A stretch of 64,000 bases of DNA, taken from positions 78,037,700-78,101,699 of the forward strand of contig NC_134546.1 of NCBI RefSeq assembly GCF_050624435.1, written 5' to 3'. Under the pieces are notes generated by a model, which ran no database searches, was not told the origin of the DNA, and saw only the letters and a list, made by a program, of their open reading frames with translations. This DNA is from Tenrec ecaudatus (taxonomy: Eukaryota; Chordata; Mammalia; Afrosoricida; Tenrecidae). Below are positions 12,593 to 22,399 of the stretch, piece after piece. Positions within the stretch are counted from its first letter, which is position 1; every line of letters starts with the position of its first letter. The position numbers and the translations under genes were made by a program.

Positions 12593-13034
12593 ATGCTATT
12601 GCTATGTGTTCTCCTGTGCCTGGTGACAGTTCCCTACGGTGAGGATCTGAGACATCAATGGGGAATCTATGGGGATGATTGTGACTGCGAATGACTGAAA
12701 GAGAACAATTATCTTCATTTACAGGCATCCTGTCCCAGGTGCAGCTTCAGGAGTCAGGCCCAGGACTGCTGAAGCCCTCCCAGAAGCTGTCGCTCACCTG
12801 CACTGTCTCTGGTTTCTCCATCACAAGCAGTGGTTACTACTGGAGCTGGATCAGCTGGACCTCAGGGAAGGGGCTGCAGTGGATGGGAGAGATATATTAC
12901 CCTGGTGGTACAAATAAAAACCCGTCCTTCCAAAGCCGACTCTCCATCACCAGAGACACATCGAAGAATCAGTTCTCCCTGCAGCTGAGCTCCGTGACTA
13001 CTGAGGACAGGCCCTTGTATTACTGTGCAAAGAG
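12593..13034 (+). CDS. IGHV: VH4-like immunoglobulin heavy V segment, open frame
   Basis: Two-exon V segment. Exon 1 (12,593-12,638, 46 nt) encodes a hydrophobic leader starting [10 protein letters not shown] and ends at a GT donor (12,639). Exon 2 starts at 12,725 after a pyrimidine/ACAG acceptor. It has an 11-nt leader part 2 and a V domain from CAG at 12,736: FR1 [10 protein letters not shown] with the first cysteine in LTCTVSG, the core tryptophan in YYWSW, an FR3 of [15 protein letters not shown] type, and the second cysteine in YYC. There is no stop or frameshift and the RSS follows directly. Oddities: the nearly invariant FR2 arginine-glutamine is Ser-Trp (WISWTSGKG), the FR3 D-T-A before the second cysteine reads D-R-P, and the heptamer is atypical. 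Possibly functional, but folding or VL pairing may be impaired. The clan II (VH4) family call is firm. Confidence 0.9.
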
Positions 13035-13073
13035 CACAATGAGGGGAAGTCAGTGTGAGCCCAGACACAAACC
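13035..13073 (+). other. V-RSS (23-bp spacer) of the 12.6-kb VH4 gene
   Basis: Heptamer CACAATG (13,035-13,041), spacer of exactly 23 bp, nonamer ACACAAACC (13,065-13,073). The heptamer keeps the essential CAC but departs from CACAGTG at one position. Confidence 0.92.
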
Positions 13074-13095
13074 TCCCCTGCAGGGGAGACATTGA

Positions 13096-13109
13096 GCAGC
13101 AGGGGGCGC
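13096..13109 (+). promoter_or_regulatory. CTCF-like core motif just downstream of the RSS
   Basis: GCAGCAGGGGGCGC matches the CTCF core (CCASYAGRKGGCRS) except at its first base. It begins 22 bp after the nonamer ends. Copies of this motif lie at the same offset behind four other V segments here. RSS-adjacent CTCF elements are established for D-proximal mouse VH genes; binding here is inference. Confidence 0.65.
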
Positions 13110-14004
13110 GCAGAACCCACTGAGCACAGAAACACAGCCCTAGACAGGCACAGATGAAAGACTGGGAGAATTTCCTGTTGGAAAAAGACATCTTTCTTGA
13201 CTCTCCTTCTCCCCAGGGACGATTTTTCTTCTTTTTCTTCCTCTAAATTTTCTCCTCGCTGCAGCCTTTAAAGGAGGGACTGACATTCTCTGTTTGCAGA
13301 ACAATATTATAGTGATTCTGACCCTTCTTTATCATCCTATCTGACCTGTTTCCTTCTTGAGAAACACATTATCACGGGCATTCTCACTATTACTAAAAAT
13401 ATGTTGACAATGAAATACAGGCATGTCCAATTTCATGTGTGCAATGCATGGTTTTAACTCTCCTGAGCTCATTGCTCTATTACAGCCCAGGGTCAGGTCT
13501 CTCGCAGGTGATTGACTAATATTATCTTAGAAAATAACTGGTGACTCTGGGGCCTAAACTTGTGGCATGTCTTAGTGATGCTTGCTACCCATTGACTCCC
13601 TTGATGCAGAAACAAGAGGTCCAGGCACAGAAGGATCCCTGACACTGGAAACAGTTGAATTGAATGACCTGCATGGTTGGTGGAGTCATTGGTCAGAATA
13701 TTGATTGAAGTCACATGGAAGTGAGCTCATATTGGAAGGACAGCTTTGAATCCAAAGAACAGAATTGTGTCCCAAGTGGACAAAATAACAGACTAATAGC
13801 TCAGTATGCTCTTTAGAATTGAGAACAGGGAAGATTTCACACACACTTTGCAAGTGTTCAGGAGGAGCAGTTCCTAGAGAAGAAACCTGTTTAGGTGTCA
13901 GCAAAATAGAGAAATGCCCTGAGTCAGATGCACACACAGAGTGGCTACAAAAAAAGGTCTCAAAGTTATGATCAAGAGGGGTTGTTTCAAGACTTGGTAG
14001 TTTA

Positions 14005-14080
14005 TGTATTTGTTCTGTTGTACACAGAGCCATTGTGAGCAAAACTGACTCAAAAGCACCTAACAACATGTCTGATGAAG
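14005..14080 (+). mobile_element. AfroSINE 3' tail
   Basis: Sequence running from 'tgttctgttgtacacagagcc' (shortened here) through 'gactcaaaagcacctaacaac' matches the 3' end of afrotherian tRNA-derived SINEs ('cgctatgagtcggaa...gactcgacggca'). The same SINE lies at the paralogous site 27.58 kb, where the ERV has split it. Confidence 0.65.
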
Positions 14081-14296
14081 TGAGGTGCACAAATTTGAGT
14101 TTAAATTTGGTCAGCCAGGTATAATTACCTAAAAATATATATTAGATAATTTTTTAAAATTCAGAAACTTAAAATTATATGACATTTAAAATTTGATAAA
14201 TATACCATTCCTAATTAATTTTCAATTATATGGCTATGAAACAATCATGGGGAAAAGTGTAATAAATAAGTAATAAGTGTAATAAATAAGTAATAA

Positions 14297-14299
<3 letters not shown>

Positions 14300-14333
<34 letters not shown>
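14300..14333. repeat. (TA)n microsatellite
   Basis: About 16 TA units, preceded by two tandem copies of an 'aataaataagtaataagtg' unit. Confidence 0.95.
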
Positions 14334-14334
<1 letters not shown>

Positions 14335-14342
14335 GTAAAAAT

Positions 14343-14475
14343 CCACTCTCCCTGGTAGTGCAGTGGATTTCACATTTGGGATGCTAAGGGCAAGGTCAGC
14401 AGTTGAAAAGCATTAGGCAGTCCCAGGGAGAAAGTTGAGGCTCTAAAAAGATTTACAAGTGTTGTCAATTATATA
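14343..14475 (+). mobile_element. AfroSINE copy
   Basis: Diverged SINE with a tRNA-like head ('ctggtagtgcagtgga') followed by 'ggtcagcagttga' and 'agggagaaagttgaggct', the layout of afrotherian SINEs. A paralogous copy lies at 32,846, so the insertion predates the block duplication. Confidence 0.75.
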
Positions 14476-14559
14476 ATCCAAATCCAGTGGATGGGGAAAG
14501 TATCAGAGCTTGAATTGAGACATTCTGGTGTGCAGAAAGCTGTGGGCGACAGTGGAAGC

Positions 14560-15080
14560 TCAAAATTATCTTACAGGAGCTACACAGGGAATAAGCCTCC
14601 TGTGATTTCCCTCTAACCGTAATTGAGGAATGGGAATAACCTGGTGATGAGAGAAAGTATTGGAGAGACGTCAATAGATTAAAATGATAACTCTGAATTG
14701 AATGGTTAAAAACTTATCATTTGATCTCCCTTTTGATACACTGTGTGCTTGTCTGGTTTTTAATATTTTCTGTGTTTTTTTATATAGGGGTTTCTGTTTC
14801 ATTTTGTCATTGTTGGTAGCCTTTTTTACTCCTTGTTATGTCTCTGTTTTTCGATTTATGAGACCCGGAATGAGTGAATATCCAGAAACAATAACTAGAA
14901 TAAGGGTTCCTTGGTCTGTGGCATGGTAGGCGGGGAATAAAGGGGAATTGATATAAAAGAATTCAAGAAGGCAGGAAATGTTTTGAAATTGATTGTGATA
15001 GTGATTGTACAACACTGCTTGACATGACTGAACTATAGAATGTTATGATGAATGGATTAAGTCCTAATAAAACTCTTTTA
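14560..15080. other. VH4 3' flank, paralogous to 34.8-35.3 kb
   Basis: Non-coding. The stretch from 'gtgatttccctct' to the end aligns by eye with 34,810-35,285, marking the 3' limit of the duplicated VH3-VH4 block. No gene is supported. Confidence 0.6.
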
Positions 15081-15389
15081 AGTGGTAAGGGATATTAGTT
15101 CTTGAATAAATGTTTTAAAATATTTTTATTTTGAATACTTTAAAAATTACTTTTATAAAATTATGTTGCCCATGAAAAATGAAATCTTATATGATATATT
15201 ATCTAATATATTCATAATAAAATTTGCAAATTTTTCAATAAAAAAAGATTTACATTGTCTCAGTCTCTTGGGAGCATTTATACTCTGTCCTAGAGGGTTA
15301 CTATAGCTCAGAATATATTTGGTATATCTGGGTTATGACTATCGAATTTCTTAATTTGTATCTTATTTTTGGTAGGTATGTCCATTAGG

Positions 15390-15745
15390 TTTTTTCTGTG
15401 TAATCTGTGTTTTGTTTTATCATTTTTAATATTATTATCAGGAATGGCTCTATTTTTTCCCATTATCCTGGTCCCTCCTTAATGCATATTCATAACCATC
15501 CCTGGTCCCTGTGACATCTGTTTCAAGTCCATAATCCTTTACATTTACTTGTTGGTTTACTTGGCTAAATCTGTAAGCCACTCCCATCCTTTCCCCACCC
15601 CCTATGAGCTTTCTTTGTGGAATCTTCTGGCTCAGTCCTTGCCTGATCCAAGGAACGTGCAGCTCCTGTCTTTTTTCTCAGCAAGAGTTTTGTTGCTAAC
15701 ATGTTACACACTTCGTTTGGCTGAGTGTTTTTCAACGTGAAAATA
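15390..15745 (+). repeat. Family B repeat fragment
   Basis: Matches 6,230-6,540 and 48,400-48,650: 'tttacttgttggtttact', 'ggaatcttctggctcagtc' and 'gctaacatgttac' occur in the same order. The preceding 15,080-15,390 is AT-rich with no recognisable feature. Confidence 0.55.
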
Positions 15746-15747
15746 TA

Positions 15748-15810
15748 CCCTGTCTTATAGAGTGGCTGTGATTCGGAATCACCTTAATGACAGTCAGTTT
15801 GGGATTGGTG
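15748..15810 (+). mobile_element. AfroSINE 3' tail fragment
   Basis: 'gtggctgtgattcggaatcacc' type sequence (shortened: GCTGTGATTCGGAATCACC) followed by a 'gacagtcagtttgg' end resembles the AfroSINE tail. Short and diverged. Confidence 0.5.
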
Positions 15811-16013
15811 TTATCACAAAGAAGATGATGGGGTCAGACATTCGCTTTCAAATTTCTGAGAAGCCTGGGATCATCTCTATTTCATTTCTGGGGCTTCCAA
15901 AATGCAGAACATCTCATCAATTCCCAGGTAAAATCTCAAACCTAGTGAAAAACATTATATCACAGACAGGGTTCTCTAGGATTCACAGACCTTGTCTGTA
16001 GTCATGAATTTCC

Positions 16014-16410
16014 TGTGGAGATTCTTCTGCCAAGCGGTTACTTCTCTCTGGTAGTGTCCAGATTCCCAAATTGGTTGACATAGTAAGGTTTCAATTACTT
16101 GTCATCAGTGATTATTTTCCCTCTTCCTGGTTCAAGGATTTGGACTGAGGATTGATGAATCCCTCACAGATTCTCAACCTAAACTTTGCTGTCTCTGGTA
16201 ACTACTGAATGCCAGAGTTGGATCTGCCAAAACCTGCAGAAGAAGTTGGAGTAGTTGTGAGCAATATATTTTAGTAGCAGAAAACAGCCTCCCATCCCTA
16301 GGGAGCTGTTACTCGAGCTGCATCTGAGCTCAATCACACTGAGGGCACAGCTGTCCACTCATGTGGGAGAGAATCAGAGAGAGAACTCAGTGCCATCCCA
16401 GACACAAATA
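16014..16410 (+). pseudogene. IGHV: Decayed VH4-like V segment relic
   Basis: Not visible as an open frame but recognisable in pieces. A leader ATG at 16,014 starts MNFLWRFF, like mammalian VH4 leaders, with a GTAGTG donor at 16,051. From about 16,140 the frame reads FR1 remnant GLMNPSQILNLNFAVSG, in which the first conserved cysteine is phenylalanine. A stop in CDR1 and a frameshift follow, then FR2 WICQNLQKKLE with a stop where tryptophan is expected. An FR3 end ('ctgagctcaatcaca...gggcacagctgt') lies near 16,320-16,355. A nonamer ACACAAATA sits at 16,402-16,410 after a 23-bp VH4-like spacer, but the heptamer (16,372-16,378) is lost. The ordered match of leader, FR1, FR2, FR3 and RSS makes chance unlikely. 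Confidence 0.75.
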
Positions 16411-16575
16411 TGACTGCATTCATGGCATTGGTTTACAGTGATAATGTGGGCTGTGGAAAGCTCAGGGGCTACTATATTTCCGGGGCCTGGACAATGGGGG
16501 AGGCCTGGGAGCAAGGATCTTCCTGTTAGCATATAGGGTTTCCATTCCTTCCAAAATATTTCCTCAAAGAATGCT

Positions 16576-17165
16576 GTCTTCCCCCTCACAGAGGGATCTA
16601 GGGGAGGAGATGGGTCAGTCAGGGTGCGATGTAGCATGGATGAAGAACACAGCTTTCCCCCAGATCCTGCATGCCTCCTCCCTGCCCCCAACCACCATGA
16701 TCCGAATACTACCTTGCAAGTCTGGATAGAGCAGAGGTTGTACACTGGTGCATTAGGAGCTGGAGGCACAGGGAATCCAGGGTGGATGATACCTTCAGAA
16801 CCAGGGGGTGAGGGGTGAAACTGGGAGAGTGGAGGGTGAGTGGGCTGGAAAGGGGGAGCCGATTACAAGGATCTACATGTTAGCTCCTTCCTGGGGGACG
16901 GATAACAGAAAAGGGGGTGAAGGGAGATGCTGGATAGGGCAAGATATGACAAAATAATAAACTATAAATTATCAAGGGCTCATGAGGGAGGGGGTAGCGG
17001 GGAGAGAGGGGAAAAAAGAGGACCTGATGTAAAGGGCTTAAGTGGAGAGCAAATGCTTTCAAAATGATTAGGGCAAATAATGTAAAGATGTGCTTTATAC
17101 AATTGATGTGTGTATATGTATGGAGTGTGATAAGAGTTGTATGAGCCCCTAATAAAATGTTTAAA
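16576..17165 (+). mobile_element. 5'-truncated family A insertion with target-site duplication
   Basis: The family A 3' region ends in 'gagcccctaataaaatg' plus an A-rich tail. The 10-bp AAAGAATGCT occurs on both sides (16,566-16,575 and 17,166-17,175), consistent with target-primed insertion. Confidence 0.75.
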
Positions 17166-17174
17166 AAAGAATGC

Positions 17175-17735
17175 TTTCTTCTTAAATATTTATTTCAAAT
17201 CCCCTTAGATATTATAATTTTCATCCATTTGTAGATTTTTTACATACACAAAATTGTATGTGTGCATGCATACCTGTTTTATATACAAATGCTATTTGTA
17301 TCGTTGATAGCTATGGCATATAGTCAATGCTGTGTATACCCTGGATGGCTGTATTGGACTGAAAAAAACAATGAGCACACAACATAACACACTGTGAGCC
17401 TCAACTGAAGAGAACTTAATTGTGAATTCATAGCCACAGACATCTGTATAATGTAGAAATATTACTCTGAAATTAATTACCTCAGTGTCCATCTAATGGA
17501 ACCAGAAAAGTTGAGCATATCACAGGTTAGCAGGGAAGGGTTGGGTGGGTAGGAACTAATAAATATAAAATTCACATAAATGAAACAGAAAGCGCACAGC
17601 AAATAACCCAATTAAACGAAAACAGAGAAGATGAGTTAAAGTGATAAAGACCCAGTTTCCTGCTCATGACAAAAGAAAGGGGGCTGGAATCTCCCAGATA
17701 AGAAACAAGAGAAGAGACACCATTCCACAGGTTTT
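17175..17735. other. No recognisable feature
   Basis: AT-rich non-coding DNA between two family A copies; no V, SINE or RNA gene recognised. Confidence 0.4.
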
Positions 17736-19030
17736 TTTATTTTTAACAATTTATTGGGGCTCATACAATTCTTATCACAGTTCATACATATACATACATC
17801 AATTGTATAAAGCACTTCTGTACAGTTTGCCCTAATCATTTTTTTCTCCTCTTTTCTTTTTTTACATTTTATTAGGGACTCATACAAATCTTATCACCAC
17901 CCATACATACATCAATTGTATAAAGCACATCCATACATTCCCTGCCCCAATCATTCTCAAGGCATTTGCTCTCCACTTAAGCCCCTCGCATCAGGTCACC
18001 TTTTTTTTCCCCTCCCTCCCCTTTCCCCCCTCCCTCATGTGCCCTTGGTAATTTATACATCGTTATTTTGTCATATCTTGCCCTATCCGGAGTCTCCCTT
18101 CCCCCCTTCTCTGCTGTCCCTCTCCCAGGGAAGAGGTCACATGTGGATCCTTGTAATCAGTTCCCCCTTTCCAACCCACTCACCCTCCACTCTCCCAGCA
18201 TCGTCCCTCACACCCTTGGTCCTGAAGGTATCATCCACCCTGGATTCCCTGTACCTCCAGCCCTCATATGTACCAGTGTACAGCCTCTGTCCTATCCAGG
18301 CCTGCAAGGTAGAATTCAGATCATGGTAGTTGGGGGGAGGAAGCATCCAGGATCTGGGGGAAAGCTGTGTTCTTCATCGGTACTACCTCGCACCCTAATT
18401 AACCCATGTCCTCTCCTAAACCCCTCTATGAGGGGATCTCCATTGGCCGACACTTGGGCCTTGGGTCTCCACTCTGCACTTCCCCCTTCATTTAATATGG
18501 TATATATATACATATACAGATACACATATATACACATACATACACACATTTATATCGTGTTTTTTTTTTTTGCATGATGCCTTATACCTGGTCCCTTGGC
18601 ACCTCGTGCTCGCACTGGCTGGAGTGCTTCTTCCATGTGGGCTTTTTTGCTTCTGAGCTAGATGGCCGCTTGTTCACCTTCAAGCCTTTAAGACCCCAGA
18701 CACTATCTCTTTTGATAGCCGGGCACCTTCAGCTTTCTTCACCACATTTGCTTATGCACCCTTTTGTCTTCAGTGATCCTATCATGGAGGTGTGCAGTCA
18801 ATGATATGATTTTTTGTTCTTTGATGCCTGGTAACTGATCCCTTTGGGACCACTCGATCACACAGGCTGGTGTGTTCTTCCATGTGGACTTTGTTGCTTC
18901 TGAGCTAGATGGCCGCTTGTTTATCTTCAAGCCTTTAAGACCCCAGTCACTATCTCTTTTGATAGCCGGGCACCATCAGCTTTCTTCCCCACATTTACTT
19001 GTTCACCCACTTTGGCTCCAGCCGTTGCAT
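17735..19030 (-). mobile_element. Family A copies, - strand (nested or tandem 3' ends)
   Basis: Two inverted 3' ends occur in succession (17,745-17,840 and 17,865 onward), then a full pyrimidine-rich 3' region, a TA-rich simple repeat (18,498-18,550) and two internal modules (landmarks near 18,606 and 18,852). The long frames here, up to 169 codons, are repeat-borne and carry no domain. Confidence 0.75.
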
Positions 19031-19440
19031 TCCACAGGTTTTATGGACATGTTTTATGAACAGCTTCATAATACAGTTTTTAAAAAAATCACTGAATTGG
19101 GGAAATTCCTTGAAAGGCTAAAAAGAATCTAATAATTTCCCCACACAAGAAACGGATCATAGAGCTGCTCACTGTCATCATGCATATCCAGCGGTTGAGG
19201 GGAAGGAGAGAGGATGCATTGTGAGCTCTCAGATGGCAAAAGCTGTTGTGTCTGCCATATACAGCTTACAACTTGAAAGTTACTTTCTTAAAATTAATAA
19301 TGCATAACAAGTAAAGCAATACTTGGTACAGAGCCTGTGTAAGAGCTCTGTTTTCCTATGAGAGTGCTTGTGTTTCTCTGAGTCTGAGGGAGAACAGGTG
19401 CCCATAATCTCCACTCATCCACTTCTAAATATCAGAGAAG

Positions 19441-19448
19441 ATGCAAAG
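19441..19448 (+). promoter_or_regulatory. Octamer-like promoter element
   Basis: ATGCAAAG, 7 of 8 matches to ATGCAAAT, lies 124 bp upstream of the leader ATG at 19,572. The position suits an Ig V promoter; the element itself is imperfect. Confidence 0.5.
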
Positions 19449-19571
19449 GCAGCTCTCTGCCTGCCGATAAACCAGCCACAGCCCCTGATGTGGGAGATCT
19501 CAGAGGACAGTCCAGTCTCTAGGTTTCTGCTGTTACCATTTTGTGCCAGGAGCTAGTCCAGAGGACACATA

Positions 19572-19633
19572 ATGAATTTTGCAGCAACTCTGGCTTTCAT
19601 TTTGGCTAATTCACATGGTAATTGAGGTGTACC

Positions 19634-19669
<36 letters not shown>

Positions 19670-20031
19670 TGGTGAGTGATTTAGTTTGCATGTGGGTCAT
19701 CTAAGCACAATGCCTCTCTATTTGCAGGTGGTCAGTGTGAGGTGCAGCTGGTGGAGTCTGGGGGCGATGCGAGAAAGCCTGGGGGGTTTCTGAAAATCTC
19801 CTGTGTGACCTCTGGTTTCAACATCCATAACGATGGCATGAATTGGGTCCGCCAGGCTCAAGGAAAGGGCCTGCAGTGGGTCTCGGGTATTAATACTGGT
19901 GGTGGTACATACTACATTGACTCCGTGAAGGGTCGATTCACCATCTCCAGAGACAACACCAAGAACACACTCTATCTTCAAATGGACAGCCTGAAAGCTG
20001 AGGGCACAGCCATGTATTACTGTGCAAGAGA
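19572..20031 (+). CDS. IGHV: VH3-like heavy V segment, open frame with damaged RSS
   Basis: Exon 1 (19,572-19,617, 46 nt) encodes leader [15 protein letters not shown] and ends at a GT donor. The intron holds a (TG)n tract. Exon 2 starts at 19,728 after TTTGCAG, with an 11-nt leader part 2. The V domain begins GAG at 19,739: [12 protein letters not shown]1, first cysteine in ISCVTSG, core tryptophan in MNWVRQA, FR2 [10 protein letters not shown], an eight-residue-type CDR2 with GGG, FR3 [17 protein letters not shown], and second cysteine in AMYYCAR. No stop or frameshift. The FR3 aspartate of the usual E-D-T-A motif is glycine (EGTA). The RSS behind it is disrupted (next entry), so the segment probably cannot rearrange efficiently and would rank as an ORF rather than a functional gene. 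Confidence 0.88.
19637..19668. repeat. (TG)n microsatellite in the VH3 leader intron
   Basis: About 16 TG units between the two exons of the 19.6-kb VH3 segment; splice sites are unaffected. Confidence 0.95.
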
Positions 20032-20080
20032 CACCCAATTGGCGGGGGGGGGGGGATCAGTGAGAGCCCAGACACAAATC
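20032..20080 (+). other. Disrupted V-RSS with G12 tract
   Basis: The only heptamer-like sequence at the expected place is CACCCAA (20,032-20,038). The nonamer ACACAAATC lies at 20,072-20,080. The distance between them is 33 bp instead of 23, and the spacer contains a run of 12 G (20,044-20,055). The spacer's 3' half still resembles other V spacers (GTGAGAGCCCAG). Confidence 0.8.
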
Positions 20081-20102
20081 TCCCCTTCAGGAAGGACAGT
20101 GG

Positions 20103-20116
20103 TCTCCAGGGGGCGC
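20103..20116 (+). promoter_or_regulatory. CTCF-like core motif downstream of the VH3 RSS
   Basis: TCTCCAGGGGGCGC, 22 bp after the nonamer, resembles the CTCF core with two departures near its 5' end. Same strand and offset as the motif behind the VH4/VH6 segments although the V family differs. Confidence 0.55.
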
Positions 20117-21240
20117 TCAGGGCCCACAGAGCACAAGACTCAGACCCAGGAGAAGGTTCAGCTGGAGCTTCAAGGCTGGTTTCCTGTGGGGATGTGCACA
20201 TTCTGCTAAATCTCAGTTTCCCTAGGCGATCCCTCTCGAATTTAAAAATATTAATTCTGTGCCTACTTCTGGTATCTGTGAATTCAAAACGTATATTGTA
20301 ACGGGAGAATATAATCTGTCTCATGGCAACAAACAGTCTGTCCCTTAAGGTTAGGAAATGACTCTGTCAGGGGTCCTTGCATCAGAGTTCACATGACACT
20401 CAGATAAATACTTTCCAAGTAGACTCAGGGGAAATGGGAGACTGGGAAAACGTAACTATTAAGTGCCAACATTATTGGCTGCAAATTTCACAGAATATTC
20501 TTTCATCACTTTTTGAGGTTTCCTGACAATCACTTATTCAAAATATAGAAACGTCTATATATGTACACAATAGAAAGCTATACATGCCTAAAAAGCACTA
20601 GAGAAACCACAAAACACATTATGGCATAAACATGAGTGAAACTAGACAATCACACACGCACACACACACACGACCACACACACACACGCACAAAACAACG
20701 AAGCAAAAACAAAACAAAAAATGCCGCAGTGGAGGCTCCACTCAAACTTGGACACTTGTCAGATAGCAGGAATTGGGAAATGGCAAAGAGCTTCTGACAT
20801 TCAGCAGCATCCCAGGGTTACTTCAATTTCATAATCTCCTGCAATGGTGTTCTCAAAGGAACCAAACTACTCTGTTGAACTTAAAGCTGAAAATCCCCGG
20901 TGTGAGAGGCACAGGTGATTGCTATTCTAAAGTCATGAGCTTCATAATATGATCGAATGATTTCAAAAGGTAAAATCAAGATCAGAGGAGGGGATGGCAT
21001 TAGAGGTTCAATTCAGGGCTTTCGTTGTTGTAGTTCTCTTTGTTCTGGATGCCAAGGGCTTCTAGCCTCTAGTGATATGCTGTTGTTTTCCTTTCTCTCT
21101 TGACACTGGTCTGACAAAGGGAAAACAACCTGCACTTACCTTTTCAGCACCTCAGGTGGATTCCAGCGTTCTTATATTTGGTGATTGTCAGTTTGTCTGG
21201 AGCTCTGCTGACGCGAGAGGTGATTAACTGATCTTCTGAC
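20117..21240. other. VH3 3' flank, partly paralogous to 60.7-61.5 kb; contains (CA)n
   Basis: Non-coding. From about 20,570 it aligns by eye with 60,720-61,540 ('ggagaaaccacaaa', 'cagcatcccagggttac', 'gaacttaaagctgaaa'). A (CA)n microsatellite occupies 20,650-20,693. No gene is supported. Confidence 0.65.
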
Positions 21241-21936
21241 TGTCATTCTTAGGGAAACATTGTGAACCTAGGTCTGAGGTGTGGCCTTACAAACATCCAC
21301 GTTTCTCCCTCAGGGGCAATATGGGCCCAGGAGAAATTCCTGACCCTCTTCCAGGATAGACCTTCTTCTGTTTTTTACCTCATCTGTTTCCCCCTGCGTT
21401 GCTATTATATACAACATGTGACCATAATTTCCTGTTTTGGATTCTTTCACTTGTACATCTTGGTATTTGTGTATTATGGAAGATAGGGGCTATATTCTGG
21501 GGGGAAATCATATGGCATCCTCTGTTTCTATTGTTCTCTGTGTGACTGTACCACTACAGTTACCTGGGATAATAAGAAGTCACATTTTCCCACAAATTTA
21601 GTTGCCAGCTACTTCCTCCAGGACACTCATATTTTCCCTCAGCTATTTTTATAGTAAAGTACACACAAAATGGCACGTTATTCTGATGATGAAAACCAGA
21701 CTAACAACGGCCTTCAATTCTAGGAGAAGAGGACACACCCCATAGGATGCCCAGGTCTCCCCATTCACTGGAAAGGTAGGATTATACATACGTCACAGTG
21801 GAATTTTTGATGACCTGAGATTCCCTTGTGGCAATATTAAATAGGAAAAGAAAATGGGTTGAACAAGAGAGTGAAACCAGGTGTGATGGTTTTCCTGATC
21901 AGGATGTCTTTGTGTTTGCATGCTTTGTGTTTGCAG

Positions 21937-22248
21937 CTGGAGGCTCTGGGAGACTTGAGTTCCCTCTGGGAGACTAGGTCCCCTCTGAGATTACCCTGTC
22001 CAACCAGTGGACCCATTCCCAGCAGTGATGGCATGGATGTCATCAGCCAATTCCATTAAGGGCCTGAAGTGAGTAATAGTTTTTCCATATCCTACTGATA
22101 TACTGTGAATACCTGATTGAAAGTCACCTGAGAAAAGCCAAGAACATTTTGCATCTTCAAATGTACAGCCACAACATTGATAACACAACCTTTTATTTAA
22201 ATGATGGAGACACTGAAAAGGGAATCTGTCAGCGTCTGGACACAAACC
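21937..22248 (+). pseudogene. IGHV: VH3-like V segment relic
   Basis: Paralogue of the relics at 9.4 and 62.2 kb. Exon 2 follows TTTGCAG (ends 21,936), but leader part 2 and the first FR1 codons are deleted, so CTGGAGGCTCTGGGAGAC follows at once. FR3 is recognisable (AKNILHLQM-like, about 22,138-22,168). Stops and frameshifts break the rest and no YYC motif remains. RSS remnant: heptamer-like CACTGAA (22,211-22,217), spacer 22 bp, intact nonamer ACACAAACC (22,240-22,248). Just upstream the TGCTTTGTGTTTGCA acceptor region is tandemly repeated (about 21,907-21,935). Not translatable. Confidence 0.78.
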
Positions 22249-22399
22249 TCCCTACAGGGAGGTATGGACTTCAGGGATTGCTCAGGACTCTCAGCCACAG
22301 GGCTCAGTTCTGGCAGAAAATGTGGACAGGAATTAAGAACTGGCTTCCTGTCAGTGTCTGGGGCTTCCTCTCCTTCTTATCGCTTCCATTGGAGCTTCT

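Noticed and set aside
12691..13095. Upstream start within the intron giving a longer V protein
   Set aside because: The in-frame ATG at 12,691 lies in the leader intron; the leader exon at 12,593 and the acceptor at 12,724 define the real structure.
13960..14080. Protein-coding frame of 134 codons on the minus strand (13,686-14,090)
   Set aside because: Runs through VH4 3' flank and a SINE tail, is not conserved in the paralogous block and has no domain.
17916..18577. Open frames of 137 and 169 codons
   Set aside because: They lie in the inverted 3' region of family A; similar frames recur in other copies, with no domain and no conserved start.
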